Source: Pontederia crassipes (Eukaryota > Streptophyta > Magnoliopsida > Commelinales > Pontederiaceae). Taken from it: a stretch of DNA of 64,000 nt. Below, one piece after another: positions 35,594 through 48,800 of the stretch. The stretch's first letter is position 1. Each line of letters begins with the position of its first letter. The notes under the pieces were generated by a model. That model had not been told where the DNA came from. It ran no database searches and worked only from the letters and a program-made list of their open reading frames with translations. The position numbers and the translations under genes are program-made. The stretch covers positions 7,409,001-7,473,000 of the forward strand of contig CM060195.1 in NCBI GenBank assembly GCA_030549335.1. Reading direction: 5' to 3'.

Positions 35594-38500
35594 GATGACA
35601 TCGCACAATGTAAAGGTGAAGAAGTTCACCGATAAAAATAGTTTCGGATTGTGGCAGATCAAGATGCAGACACTTTTGAAGCAACAAGGAGTTTGAGCAT
35701 CGCTCGTGAACGTGTCGAAGAACAAACCAAAGAAGGAAGACTCGATAGGTAAAAAAAGGATATCGACCTTGAAAATTTGGTGGCATAGGAGAAGAAGACA
35801 CACTACATGATTCTATTGTGCCTTATAAATAAGGTGATAATCGATGTCGCAGATGAAGAAATGGTGGTTGATCTATGGTTGAAATTCGAGAGTCTATATA
35901 CGACGAAGTCTCTCATCAACAAATTGCTATTGAAGCAACGTTTGTTCACTCTACACATGCAAGAAGGTACTCTCTGAAGAAACATCTTGATCAATTGAAT
36001 TATTTATTGATGGAATTAACAAATATTTATGTAAAAATTGAGGATGAAGATGTTGCTCTACTTCTATTAGTTTCGCGTCCTTCATCACATGAGAACTTTG
36101 TTCAATTTATGATTATCGAAAAGGAAACTATAACTCTAGAAAAAGTAAGATCAAGTCACCATACTCGTGAGCTTCGGCTTAGGACATTTGAAAATTCCAT
36201 TGAGACTCAGGACGCAAGTTTGATATCGACTGCGGAGAAAGGACAATCTTCAAATTCAAAGAAATATAAGCCAAAGAATAAAAAGATTGCTACAAAAAAA
36301 CATCTGTAATTACTGCAAAGAATTGAGACATTAGAAGAAAGATTGTCCAAAGAAGAAGACCCTCATTGTGGTGGCACATGAAACTGAAAATTCTGAAGAT
36401 GATATGATTTTTTTATCAAGAACGTCTGGAGGATGGCTGAGATCTTTATTCAGAGTGTTCATGTTATCACTCCGAATAAAGAATAGTTCTCATCCTATCA
36501 GAAGATTGACGGTAAAAATGTCATCATGGATAATACCGTGTCATGTCAGATAGTTGGGATTGGTTTTATGCATATGAAGACTCATGACAATCTTGTGAAG
36601 ATGTTGCTATCATGTTCCGCAATTAAAGAAGAATCTCATATCACTTGAAGTTTTGGACTTTAAAGGGTGTCAGATCAATATTACTGGAGGCATTCTCACG
36701 ATTATGAAAGGTGATGCTATAGTTCTGGAGAGAGTCAAAAGTCCTTGTATATACTACAAGGAAAGATAATATTTGGCGTTGCTGCAGTCATTAGTTCGTC
36801 CAAATCAGAAAAGTTCAAATTGTAGCACATTCGACTTGGACATATGAGTCAGAACGAGATGCACATTCTCAACAAACGAGGTCTTCTGGGAGGACAAAAG
36901 ATATCTGAAATAAATTTCTGCAAGCACTGTGTATTTGGCAAATAATAAAAGCTTCAATATGTCAAGGCAGTGCACAAGACAAAGACAACACTTGACTACA
37001 TCCATGCTGATTGTTAGGGTCCTTCTTGTGTTCCATCATTAAAAAGTGTTAGGTATTTTCTATCCATGATTGATGACTACTCAAGGATGACTTAAATATT
37101 CTTGATGAGTGAGTCCTTCAAGACCTTCAAGTAGTGAAAGACTTTGTAGAGAATCAGACTTTGAAAAAAGTGAAGTGTCTTCACACTGATAATGACTTGG
37201 AGTTCTATTATGCTGAACGATCAGTTCTACAAAGATGAAGGCATTGTTAGGCATTACACTGTCAGTGATAGTTCACAGCAAAATTGAACGAAAAAATAAG
37301 ATGCTTCTAGAGAAAGCAAGGTGCATGCTATCTAATGCTGACTTGAATAAGACATTCTAGGCTGAAGTTATTAACACAACTTACTACTTGGTGAATCAAA
37401 ACCTAACAACTGCGATTGATCTCAATACTCCTACTGATATGGTCAGAAAATCTTGCTAATTATACTAATCTAAAAGTTTTTTTTATTGTCCAGTATATTG
37501 TCATGTCAGTGAAGGGAAGTTGGAGCTAAGAGCCAAAAGAAGAGATATTCATGGGATATGATGCAAGAGTGAAAAACTACAAAATCTTGTCTCCTTTAGA
37601 ACACAAAGTCATCTATAGTAGAAGCGTGACCTTTGAAGAAAAGAGTGAAGGGTTACAAAATCTTATCTCCTTTAGAACATAAAGTCATCTATAGTAGAAA
37701 CATGACATTTGATGAAGTATTAATGCTTCAGTTGAAGGTGAAGACGGAAGAAAGTGTCAACAAATAGGTGAAGATTGAAGTGACTCCGACCAAGGATGAT
37801 GTTGGAGAATCACATCAAGAAGTAGCACCAAAAAATGAAGAGCCTATTGAGCAATCAAAAGAGGAGTCAATTAATGTTAAATGTCCTCATAGATAAGTAG
37901 GTCCTCCCAAGTGATATGATTTTGAGAACATTGTTGTTTATGCTTCGGAAGTAACCGAAGAGGTAGAGTTCCTAGAGCTGTCTTCTTATAGGAATGTGCT
38001 GAATTTGAACAGTGGATCGCTGCTATGAGTGAGGAGATGGAATCTCTTCACAAGAATCAGACTCAGGAGCTGGTCAAGTTGCCTAAAAATAGAAAAATCG
38101 TTGATTGTAAGTGGATCTTAAAAAAAGGTTGAATTATAAGAGTTGAAGGCACAAGATACAAAGCACGATAGGTTGCTAAAGGTTATAGTAAGAAAGAATG
38201 TGTGGATTATAATGAAATATTCTCCTCCGTTGTCAAATATACTTCTATTAGGGTGTTGCTTGTTCTTATAACACATCAGAATTAGAGCTTGAACAACTAG
38301 ATATGAAGACTGCTTTCCTTCATGAAGAACTTGAAGAGAGGGGTTCTCCATTCCATGCAAGGAGGATCAAATTTGTAGACTGAAAAAATCTTTATATGGC
38401 CTAAAGCAATTTCCCAAACAATGATATAAGAGGTTTAATAGTATAATCAGTAAGGGATTCAACCGAAGTTCCTATGATTATTGTGTATGCTATGTTGATT

Positions 38501-39417
38501 ATATGCTCATTACTCTCAAGGACATGACAGACATTCAAAATTTGAAGAAGCTCCTCAGTGTATAATTCGATATGAAGGACCTTTGTGCAGCACAAAAGAT
38601 TTTGAGAATGAAAATTTTAAGGGATCACGCACAGGATAAACTCTTCTTATTTTAGAAAAGTTATATTCAGAAGATTTTATTTAGGTTTGGAATGTCTGGA
38701 GTGAAGCTTTTGAATACTCCATCAGCTGCAAATATTCATCTCTATGTTGCTTTTGCCAGAAGTAAGGAAGGAGTACATGTCTCGAGTTCTTTATGTTGGT
38801 ACAGTTGTTGAAAGTTTGATGTATGTCATGATTTGCACAAGACCTGACAATGCTTATGTAGTTAGTATTGTTAACAAATTAATAAGCAATTCAGGAAAAG
38901 AGCATTGTCAAGCAGTGAAGCGAATATTTTGGTACTTAAGAGGGACATCTGATATTGGTCTCATCTACAAAAGTAATAAAGAGTATTTGGTTGTATGGTA
39001 TTCAGATTCAGACTATGTTAGAGATATTAATGGAAGATGATCTATGATAGTCTGTGTCTTCATTTTGAGTCGTTCGATTATTAGTTTGAAGGCACGCTTC
39101 AACCACCAGTTATATTATCTACCATAGAAACTGAGTACATGACACTGACAGAAGTTGTTAAGAAAAATATCTGATTGAAAGGCCTAATTGGAGATTTTGG
39201 ATTACATCGGGAGCAGGCTGCATTGTGACAGCTTGAGTGTGTATCATGAAAGAACTAAACACATTGATGTCAGATATCACTTCATCTGCACCGAGAGAAG
39301 GATCAAAGTAAAGAAGATTGACACTAAAGATAATTCAGCTGATATGTTCATCAAGTTTGTTCCTCATAATAAGTTCCAACACTACTTGAACTTGTTTAAC
39401 ATCAATACTTGGTAATA
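35594..39417 (+). pseudogene. Copia gag-pol remnant
   Basis: Gag begins near 35594 and is best preserved at 35875-36309. A degraded CCHC knuckle (CNYCKE..H..DCP) follows at about 36308. The GAG-pre-integrase motif LRHSTWTYE-like/RLGHMS region lies near 36830. Integrase remnants (HADC, then IDDYSR) follow at 37000-37090. RT remnants are seen at about 38020-38600 (WIAAMSEEMES, LDMKTAFLHEEL, LYGLKQ, and YVDYML where YVDDML is expected). RNase H remnants run 38744-39415. The Asp-to-Tyr change at the RT catalytic pair, plus multiple stops, rule out activity. Confidence 0.85.
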
Positions 39418-39500
39418 GCCCCAATGTGGGGCTGGCGACGGCGTGACATAGCATTGAAGATATTTGTGCTCTGAAGATGATTCAAGTTAAGGTGGAGATT

Positions 39501-39907
39501 TATTGATAATACGTTGAATCTAAACCCAGTTGTAATCATATATGTGCCCCTATATAATCAGGCACTTCAACAATGGGACGACGAAGCCGCCCATCCCCTA
39601 CGGAGGCCTCATTGTTCGAACAACGAGTTTGAGAGGGTCTAGGGATCAAAGGGGATCCCCCTGTTGGGGCTGGGGGGTGGAGCCCCTGAAACCTAAATGA
39701 TTTTAGGATTTTTATTTCCTATTTTGTACTGAAGTTCACTATATAAATTCAATAACGACTGAATTATTTCGTATCCTTTTAATCATCATTTTTTTCATAA
39801 CAAAGAGAATTGTCGCCACTTGAGAACGTAGCCCGATTTAGAGTAGATCTCATAAATCTCGTGTGTTTTTCTATGATTGTGCATTATCTCTTCCTCTTTT
39901 CGTAACA
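39501..39907 (+). repeat. 3' LTR of copia element
   Basis: It begins TATTGATAATAC (first G mutated) and ends TTTTCGTAACA. It keeps the central part missing from the 5' LTR, including a TATATAAATTC box-like word near 39740. Confidence 0.85.
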
Positions 39908-39912
39908 AACTT

Positions 39913-42890
39913 GAAAAGTAATATCTAATGACATGAATTTTTTATTCATTATTGTTATGGTAAACATGATTTTCTTGATTTATACTATAATTAAATAACA
40001 TAAAATCTACATTTTTAACCTTTTACTCATTATATTAAATCTTCATGTTATCTTAGCTTTTTTTGCTAAAAATATAGATAAAATCTTTTAAATTTATAAA
40101 CTTTTATCTTTCAGCAGGTATCCTCACATTGCATTGGGGTATCCGACAGCCAATTTAAAAGAGTCTCTACATGGGGTATTTGACGCTTTTAAGACCAGAA
40201 GTTGAGCTGGCAGAAAAAGATAAAATGGTAGCTACCACTTGACGCGCGCGGGAAACATGAATAGATGTGCAGAAAAAGATAAAAGCACTAGGACAGATGT
40301 AAACATCCATTTGCCTGATGGAAAATGAGAAAAATCAAAGAAAATGTGGTATACCAGGCTGGACAGGTGTCACACATCAAATGGTTAGACAAAAAATTGA
40401 TGTTGTAAAATGGACAAATGTCAAAGATGTGGACAGAAGTCTTGATGAGATATAAAAAGAAAGAATATTTTCATTCAGAGGGGGAGGCCAACAATTATTG
40501 CGAGGAACATTAGAGAGACAACGTGAGGAACCAATCAGAAGGCATGGAGGGGACCAACTTGCAAAAAGAGGAGAAGCCACTTTGAAGAGGAAGAAGATCA
40601 GCTGAGCTGAGAGGGGAAGCTGAAGCTTTATTTCTAGTGCTGCTTGTTATATTTTATGTTTTTTCTACTTATTTTCGATTGTTATTTCTTTACTTTTCTG
40701 TATTGAACAATGTTTAGTGTTAAGATGATGATGTTTTGTGCTATAATCCTCATAATTACGCATAACTAATCAGTCATCAAGGCTGGGGAATGTTTCTTGA
40801 TGGGATCGAACTCTTTGGTTATGTTACTTATGGATTGGATGCATATTTACTTGATCTGCATTAGTTATTTTACTTGTTGGATTTCATCTTGTTTGTCGAT
40901 AATTGATTTTTGAACTCAGTATGTCTAGCTAATCAGCCAGTAAGGTTAAGGGATCATTCGATGGATTCGAACTTGCCTTTTATCGCTTTTCATGAACTTC
41001 GAATGTTTTATTTAGCGGGACTTTTATTTGTTCATTTCTCAAATGTTGTGTTATGAGTCTACCTTCCTGTCCACTGAGAAGGGACATGTATTACAAATAA
41101 TACAACGATGAGTCGAAAGACTAACTGATTGTATTGGGGGAGACTTTTCTAGTATAATTGTCGATCTTCTAATGGGTGAATTGAGAGAGGAATCTCGTAG
41201 ATGTATTACTGTGATTTCATCTAAGTAACAACTTGACTCAGTTCACACGAGAGTGGAAGAACCTAAACTCTCTGTCACGAGAGTGACAGGACTACATAAT
41301 TTAATATTAACGTTCGAATGCATATTATAAGGAACTAGCATCTATTCCCCAAGTTCATCCAAAAATAACCTCTTGTGCCTCCATTTATGATATCACTTAG
41401 CTCTTCCATGCAATAAACTCCCGAGAGGAAGCATATATTGTCTTAGTGCCCCAACTATGAGCTAAGAGATTAGTTGGTCACGCTTGAATAGTCAATCTGT
41501 CGATTAGTCCAACTTGAGATAAATCAAGAGGTGAAGCTCATGGGGGATGAATGCTTAAATCTATCAAAGCGAGAGTGGAGAAATTAGAACGTCCCTAACA
41601 CGAGAGTGATGGGAATCTATATTTGATGTTTTGCTAAATTTTTTTGCATTCAATTGAACTAAATTTCTTAGGCGTAGCTAATTGATATTCATCTCTAAAA
41701 AAAATTTCCTAGACTTGATAGTTAACATCATCTATGACTTTGTTTTGGATTCCTAGTTTTGTTTTTATCATTTAACCAAAAAGCTAAATATAATATACAA
41801 AATAAAAATCACAAAACTATTATGTTCTTGCAACATTGATTTTAGCAATCTTAGTTTAAATCTCTTATTATCAAAATCAGATTTTTTTTCTTTCTTACAT
41901 AAGTCTAAAAACAAGTACAACTTCTTTCTTTATAGTTCGATCACGATATATACATCGACGATGATTGTATACTTGTGACGTGAGAAGTGTAATTGGGATT
42001 ATAAATTTAAAACTTATTTACATTTTGATAAATGACAATACAATCTTCACATATCTATATCTAGTATGCAAATACCGATTGTCCTATGAAAACGTGCATA
42101 TCAAAAAGAGGTTTGAAACAAACCTTTACAACTATATATATATATATAGATATGTGTGTGTGAATTACATAAATATCTTTATATTATATATTGATGAAAA
42201 TATTATTAAATAATTTAAAGCACTTAAATTAAATTTAATAATAAATTAAATAGGATGTCATTAATAATGACTAATGTGATTAAAATAAACTAAAGTGGGA
42301 GTTACACTATAAATAATGAATTAAACTTTTGATAATTCAAAAAATAAAAAAAAATAAAAGGAATGGTGAAAAGAGAGAGCTCCAAAATTATAAATGCCAT
42401 GATGCATGGCTATATATATATATATATATATATATTAGAGAGAGAGACATTTTAATTTAGTGCAATTTAAAAAGAAATAGTTTCAAATGAAATATTAAAT
42501 ATATTTAAAGTATCTTAAATTAAATTTAATAATAACTTACATAGGATGTCATTACTGGTGATATTCTAAAATTTAATGTCTTCATAATGGGATTAAAATA
42601 ATTTAAAGTGGGAGTTACATCACAAATAATAAAGTAAAAATTTTAATAATTAAAAAATGATAAAATGATAAAAAAAATGATGGAAGGAAAGAGCTTTAAA
42701 ATTATTTACAAAAATGTTATGAGGCATGACTTTATATTATATTAAGAGGCTGTATATTATATTATACTATACAATATTTATTTATTTACAATTCCATTGA
42801 TTATCAAATATATATATATGCATATATAAATATATTTAAATAGAAATATATGTATATATATTTAAATAGGAAGGGGGAGACGGAAAACAC
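39913..42890. other. Intergenic region with unclassified repeats
   Basis: No gene is seen. 40670-41640 contains the words CACGAGAGT-GA and GAGAGTGGA-GAA repeated about 300 bp apart, typical of an untranslated leader or LTR of an old retroelement that I cannot classify. Two related AT-rich segments, 42210-42420 and 42515-42735, share TAAATTTAATAATAA, ATAGGATGTCATTA and AAAGTGGGAGTTACA blocks, so they are a diverged direct duplication of about 300-bp period. Confidence 0.5.
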
Positions 42891-43032
42891 ACCACGTTAC
42901 CGTCCTTCTCAACCGACCCATTCCATTTGAGGCGCTCCTCTCCACATCCTCCGCGTCGCCCTGGGGTACCTCGGTGCGTGATCTCGGAGCCCTAGATTTC
43001 CTCCCCCATCGCCGCTTCTTCGATCCCTAAAA

Positions 43033-44109
43033 ATGGTATGTGATCCGATTCCTCCGCTCCCTTTATCCCTCCCTCTCTCTCTCTCTCTCTCATCGATCTT
43101 TAGGGTTCTTAGGTTGATCGCGTGAACGATCGGGCGATGGCTCTTGTTTCCTTCCTTTTTCGCGCCGATTTCCGTGTCGTTTTGGTTCTTCTTTGGGCAA
43201 TTGATATTTCAGTAGGTGGAATTGGGAATTCGATAACCTTCCCGGTGTTTCTTTGTGTGGTCGGAACTCTGAATGCCCATGATGTGTGTGCGAAGGTGTG
43301 GATCCGATCTGAGATGGATTTGGGGCGTCCCAGCCTTTTCAGCTGCAGCGGCTTTTTCTGCCATCGCGATTGCCGACTGTTGTTATCTCTGGAAACAACG
43401 TTCTATAAGGATTTCGATCTTATGGAAACGAAGGATCACATGGGGTGATCGTAATTTCTCTTTATGCATTATCTAAAAAGCATTCTCTTTATACAAAATT
43501 TGGGCATTATTTGTTCTTGGTCGAAGAATGTCATAGGAGCTCTGATGATGTTACTTTGACTTGGAAATTTTTAGATGACAGGGTCGTGCACGTAATATGT
43601 CGTGCTTTTTCTTCAGAGATTTTGTTTCCACTCTTTTAGTTGTGTTTGTTATGATCTTGGAGAACTGTTTAACCCTTTAAATGCTTGGTTTGATCTCCAC
43701 TTGATGACAGGCGAACGCAGCTTCGGGAATGGCTGTGAACGATGATTGCAAGCTGAAGTTTTTGGAATTGAAGGCGAAGAGAACCTATCGCTTCATTGTA
43801 TACAAGATTGATGAGAAGGCGAAGGAGGTTATCGTAGAGAAACTTGGGGAACCCACGTTGGGTTATGAGGATTTTACTGCTAGCCTTCCCACAGATGAAT
43901 GCCGATACGCAATCTATGACTTTGATTTCGTCACTGAGGAGAACTGCCAGAAGAGCAAGATCTTCTTTATTGCTTGGTAATTTTCCATATTGAATTTGTT
44001 TAAGTTACATGCATGATCTTTCTACTGAAATTGAAGGGTAGCTATCTTGATATTTGCTGCCATATCATATGAAGGTCTCCTGATACATCCAGAGTGCGAA
44101 GCAAGATGC

Positions 44110-44143
<34 letters not shown>

Positions 44144-44225
44144 GCTGGATGGTATCCAGGTGGAACTGCAAGCGACTGATCCTACTGAGATGGGCCTGGA
44201 CGTTTTCAGGGGCCGTGCCAATTGA
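43033..44225 (+). CDS. ADF: Actin-depolymerising factor (ADF/cofilin)
   Basis: ADF binds G- and F-actin, severs filaments and speeds their turnover in the cytoplasm. Exons 43033-43035 (the ATG alone), 43711-43976 and 44075-44225 join in frame to 139 aa, the usual plant ADF length. The intron directly after the start ATG (ATG|GTATGT) is the classic plant ADF arrangement. The protein begins [10 protein letters not shown], whose Ser is the regulatory phosphorylation site. It holds the actin-binding long helix [20 protein letters not shown] and ends [12 protein letters not shown]-rich leader at 42900-43032 with (CT)n in intron 1 fits a strongly expressed gene. No defect is visible. Which ADF subclass it is cannot be settled by eye; subclass I is likely. 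Confidence 0.97.
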
Positions 44226-45763
44226 GTACACCTCGGTTGGTTCTGCAGTGGAGACATTCTTGCTTGGTTTCTTCCGTCTTGCATTTATAATTTGCTAGAT
44301 AGCCTGGGCTTGCAGCTCAGGTTATTAAAATTACAATCTTTTGATCTCCTGTATTGAAGTATCTTAATTTTGGGTATATGGTATGTTTTGTATCTTTGTT
44401 GAAGCTATGGGACGACTGTCTACTTCTGATCTGATTCTACAAGGTTGGAGGTTATGTAATAGTTCATGGGTTGGCAGGGTAAGCAACTCTTGTAGCCTGT
44501 TTTAAAACTACTACTTATGCTTGATCAACTGGTGTTACTTTCCTATTGTCTGCAAATTTTATTAACTTCAGTGATTTACGACTTGTTTGTCGTACATCAC
44601 ATATCATTCTTTAGGTATTGCTGCAGTTTAAGTTCAACAAGGCAGGCATTGTTAGGTTTGCATGAACAGAAGTTTCTCCTCTGCTTTCACATATCATTCT
44701 TTAGGTATTGCTGCAGTTAAGTTCAACAAGGCAGGCATTGTTAGGTTTGCATGAACAGAAGTTTCTCCTCTGCTTTTGTTCTTCCGTTATTTATCTATGC
44801 TATTTTGATTATACAATGATCAGCTGCCTGAGTCATGATGCCATTTAATTTCTCGTGTACAAGTTCTTAAATTTTAGGTTGATTAGGAAGATAATTTATG
44901 ACATAATATAATCTGGATTTGTTTTGTACCACCAGATATCTCTTTATTAATTTCATATGTTCCTGACCTCATGAATTATTTTGAGATAAGCAGTCATAAC
45001 TCTAATTATTGATTAATTAAGTATAATCAATGCCGTCGACAAATTTGGTACTCTTCCATCTTTTATTGTAGGGACGTTGATACACTTGAAGACTTTTCAA
45101 GTAAAGATGAATAATCTTTTAACATTCACACGCTTGAATTTAGATATCCATTTTTTTAGCATGTAGTTGACATGTGATTCTTGAATTATTGTACTTGTAC
45201 TGAAAATTATGAAAGAAAAAAAAATGAGAAAAAAATGAAGGTTGAGATTTTATTGCTTTTGCTTCTTCGTCCATGGATGTTTCTGTGTTCATTTCTTTCC
45301 TATTTCATCCACTTCATTGTGTTCGATTATTCATCTATCCGGTATTCTATTACGAACATTTTACCAGATCCTTTTCGTTGGCAGAAAACTTATCGAATAA
45401 ACTTTTTAAGGAGCGAATTAAACTAATTGAAGCTCGATTTTGCAACTTCCACACTTTGCATAAATTGTTAAACTAATTTACCATAACGACGCTACGCTCC
45501 AAAACAAACTCCGTATTCATTTCTGAACTCTTTCAAATGCTGTAATTTCACCATCCCATGTAAATGGCAGGGTTGCATTCAACTTTTTTCATGGTGGGTC
45601 ACCCCCCAATCCTTACTGCCAAGAAATTTTGTTCCTCAAATCTTCAAATTCTTGTGCGGATCTGATTTTTCAATTTTTTGAATAAAAGTTGCGAAAAAGT
45701 TATTTGTAACATAGATAATATTCATAAAACAATAGGCATGATAGATATATGTATTTAAGTATT
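44226..45763. other. 3' flank of ADF and spacer
   Basis: It holds the ADF 3' UTR and the tandem duplication at 44598-44779. Beyond that nothing recognisable is seen; short frames at 45181-45476 have no familiar motif. Confidence 0.5.
44598..44779. repeat. 90-bp near-perfect tandem duplication
   Basis: Copies start at 44598 and 44688 with CACATATCATTCTTTAGGTA and both end TTTCTCCTCTGCTTT. The only difference noticed is one T in GCAGTTTAAG/GCAGTTAAG. It lies about 370 bp downstream of the ADF stop. Confidence 0.9.
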
Positions 45764-45842
45764 ACAACAACAACAAAACTTTATCCCACTAGGTGAGGTC
45801 GGCTACATGGATCATACGACGTCATTCCGCTCTATTAGTAAC
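45764..45842 (-). mobile_element. SINE fragment, Au-like family, copy D
   Basis: ACAACAACAACAAAACTTTATCCC, then CACTAGGTGAGGTCGGC and ATGGATCATACGACG, match the tail half of the other SINE copies. The promoter half is missing or replaced by AT-rich sequence, apart from a later GTTGATCCATG word near 45881. Confidence 0.7.
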
Positions 45843-48800
45843 CAAACATTTCGGTATATTATTCTTAACACAATATATTCGTTGATCCATGTATTAGTGT
45901 ATATTAAAAAATTCACATCATAAGTTTTAGAGATCTTCAAATTCTCATAATCCTTGAATTGGGTTGTGCACATTCTCGCCATGGGGGAGAGAATTCCCCT
46001 CGCCGTTTGGATATTGAAACTAAAGTTCTCCTCTGGCCATGGATGAAGATGGATTAATTTTTGATGGATTTTGAATTAGAAATTAGTATTGCAAATATAA
46101 AAATATTGTTAATAAATAAAAGTATAAAGTATAAATTTTTTATTATAAAATTTGTTAAAAATATATTATTAAATATAAAATCAATTTTTTAATAATTTAT
46201 ATTTAATAAATTATTTAAATTTTTAATGAAATAATAAGTAATAAATAACATTTATAATAATAATTTATTATTATTATTTTACATATAATAAATTATTATA
46301 TATAAGATAGATAAAAAGAAGAAGATTCAAAATAAAAAAGAATTTGTAAAATAAAAAAAGGTCGCGCCATTTGCAAAAAAAAATAGAACAAATTGGGTGC
46401 TGGTTCCATTGTATTTATTGCGTTCTGCCTCGAGAACTAGGTCACATGGGGCGGAACAAACTCGTCACATGCACCCCTGAAGTCGAAGTCCAATTAGGAT
46501 TCCTCGAGAAGTTTCAAATATTATAGGACATCTTTAGGCTAGTAGGCTTCAAGATGTGTTCTCCTTCCTCCATTCTTCATTTTTCTCATTATTATTATTT
46601 TTAATATCTTGTTTCTTAAAGCATACATCAAATGCGACATAAAATGCATCGTTAGTATGCAAATGTATATTCACTACACGCTTTTTAAATTTTAGTTGCT
46701 CATGAAACTGATTTAAATTTGATTACATACTAATAGTAAGTTATATATACACACACTAAATAAAAGTTGGTCTCTCCTTACATCATTTCCCTCTTTTGTT
46801 CCTTTATTTTTAAATTAATCATCTGTAGAAGTTGACCCACGTTTCATTATTTGTCCTCCACGCTATGACCATTGTCCAAGGACCATTGAATTTGGAGCAT
46901 AAAATTTATATGATCGCCATCTCGTAGGACTTGAAAATTTCAAGGTTGAATTGGATAGTTTAGAGTTGAAGTTGAGATCTTTCAGCAAAAGACTTTGAAT
47001 CCTCGAAATAGAGAATGAGGCTCTTCGTGCTTATATCCATGACAAGTTACCCAAACGAAGGCTGACAGGTCGTGAGTCGCCATATGGCACTTGCAGGAAT
47101 AACCTCAAAAGTCAACTCCTTTCAATAGGTGAATGTTACTCAAAAAGAGTAAAATGGGATTGAGTGTTACTATTTTGTGGGGAATGTCATCCCATTAAGG
47201 TCTCTTGGAAGTGGTAGACAACTTTGGAAGCAATAAAATCATGTTCAACCATTGAAGATAGGGAAACTATTACAATTGTGTCTTAGCTTTAACCGTGTGG
47301 GGATGATTTTATGTGTTTAACACCATTACTTGAATAAAATAAGTTTGCTCCTTTGCATGTGATAAGTTCTCCATAATTGTTTTAAAAGCATTTTAGTATA
47401 TGACTAGACATTATATATATATATATATTAAACTCTCATATATTTTGATAGTAATATTTGAAATTTGGGTTGTAACAAATTGCCTAAGGTATCAAGAGTA
47501 TGGTGGATTGTGTATAAGAAGACTTCGTTGGTTGGTAGTAGTATCATTATCATATAATTGGAATTTAGATTGTGCCTAATATATGTTACCATATATATAT
47601 GCAATGCCACACACACCACATACACGTGAAAATAAAAAAATATATTCTCGATAAATTGTTAGTTGCAAGTAACATATTCATCAATACGATTTATAGCAAT
47701 GAGCGGAAAAAAGAATCCAAATAACAAATAAAACTTTTTATGTGTATGTGCGTAAGTAACAACAAAAGTAAATAAATCAAATGGCAGGATCTTATTTTCC
47801 CCCACAATCTATCCTCTTCCTTTTGCAATCTCAACCTGATGCAACTTATCCTTTCATTTCCTTTGGTGCTCACTGAAATGGGAGTTCAAAAAAAGGCAGT
47901 AGTTAAGAGGATCTTTTGACCATTTAACTTTGCATGATTACTATGATATTAATTTTCAAAATAAATGTGTTTTCTAAACCCCCATCTTGCTTCTCTCATA
48001 ATTAAGTTAAATGCCTGTAAATTTTGTAACTTCTTTCAACCCATTACTTTCATAGCATAATTAATTAAGACCTGATGTATTCACAACCCATGCACAAATC
48101 ATGCATGGATACTTACTCTTCGTCTCACTAAAAGATAGGGATTAATAGGAAATATATAGAAGGTGAAAAGGCATTGATATGTCACATAGTGTTTTGAAAA
48201 TCGGATCAACCGGTTCAACCAATCCGGTTCAATTTTATTTGAAAATCAAAAATGATCGGATCGAACCAAATTTCAATCCAATTTTTTTATTTTACACTAA
48301 AAGAAGCAAAATTAGAAAGTTGATTGATAGAATGAAATGAAAAGAAAAAGGAAAAATAGGTTCAGTTGGTTTTTATTTTTGTGTTATAGAATGTAAAATT
48401 AGAATGGAAATTTGAAATATAGAATCAAATAAGAAAGAAAATAAATTAATTGTGAACGAAAAAAGGAAGATGATGGTGTATAAATGAAGTGAGAAATTTA
48501 AGGAGGAAAAAAGAGAGTGAGGGAAAAAATAAAAATGGAAATAATTGAATGGAAAAACACAAAAAAGAAATAATTTAATAGAAAGATATGAAAAAGGAGA
48601 GTTATTAATAGAAAAAAGTAAAATAAATGATAATAATAGAAAAAAATAAAAGAATAAAATGTTTTTAGATGATTTTTTTTAGGTCAATGTCACTTATAAG
48701 TTTTTATTGATAATATTTTTGTAATAATGTATTCAAAATTTCTATAATATTTACATTATAATAGTAAATGTAAGTAAATTAAATCATTCAACTTTAAACC

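Larger units (their letters stand above)
35366..39907 (+). mobile_element. Ty1/copia LTR retrotransposon, decayed
   Basis: A full-length element bounded by 5-bp target-site duplications AACTT (35361-35365 and 39908-39912). The 5' LTR is 35366-35542, beginning TGTTGATAATGC. The primer-binding-like AGTTGATATCAAAGCC is at 35543-35558. The polypurine tract AAGGTGGAGATT lies at about 39489-39500, and the 3' LTR at 39501-39907. The coding order GAG, integrase, RT, RNase H is that of copia. Many stops and shifts show it is dead. Confidence 0.9.

Noticed and set aside
35402..35803. A 133-codon minus-strand frame
   Set aside because: It is antisense to the copia leader and gag start, where motif order supports the plus strand.
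43122..43448. A 108-codon frame
   Set aside because: It lies within intron 1 of the ADF gene and has no family resemblance.
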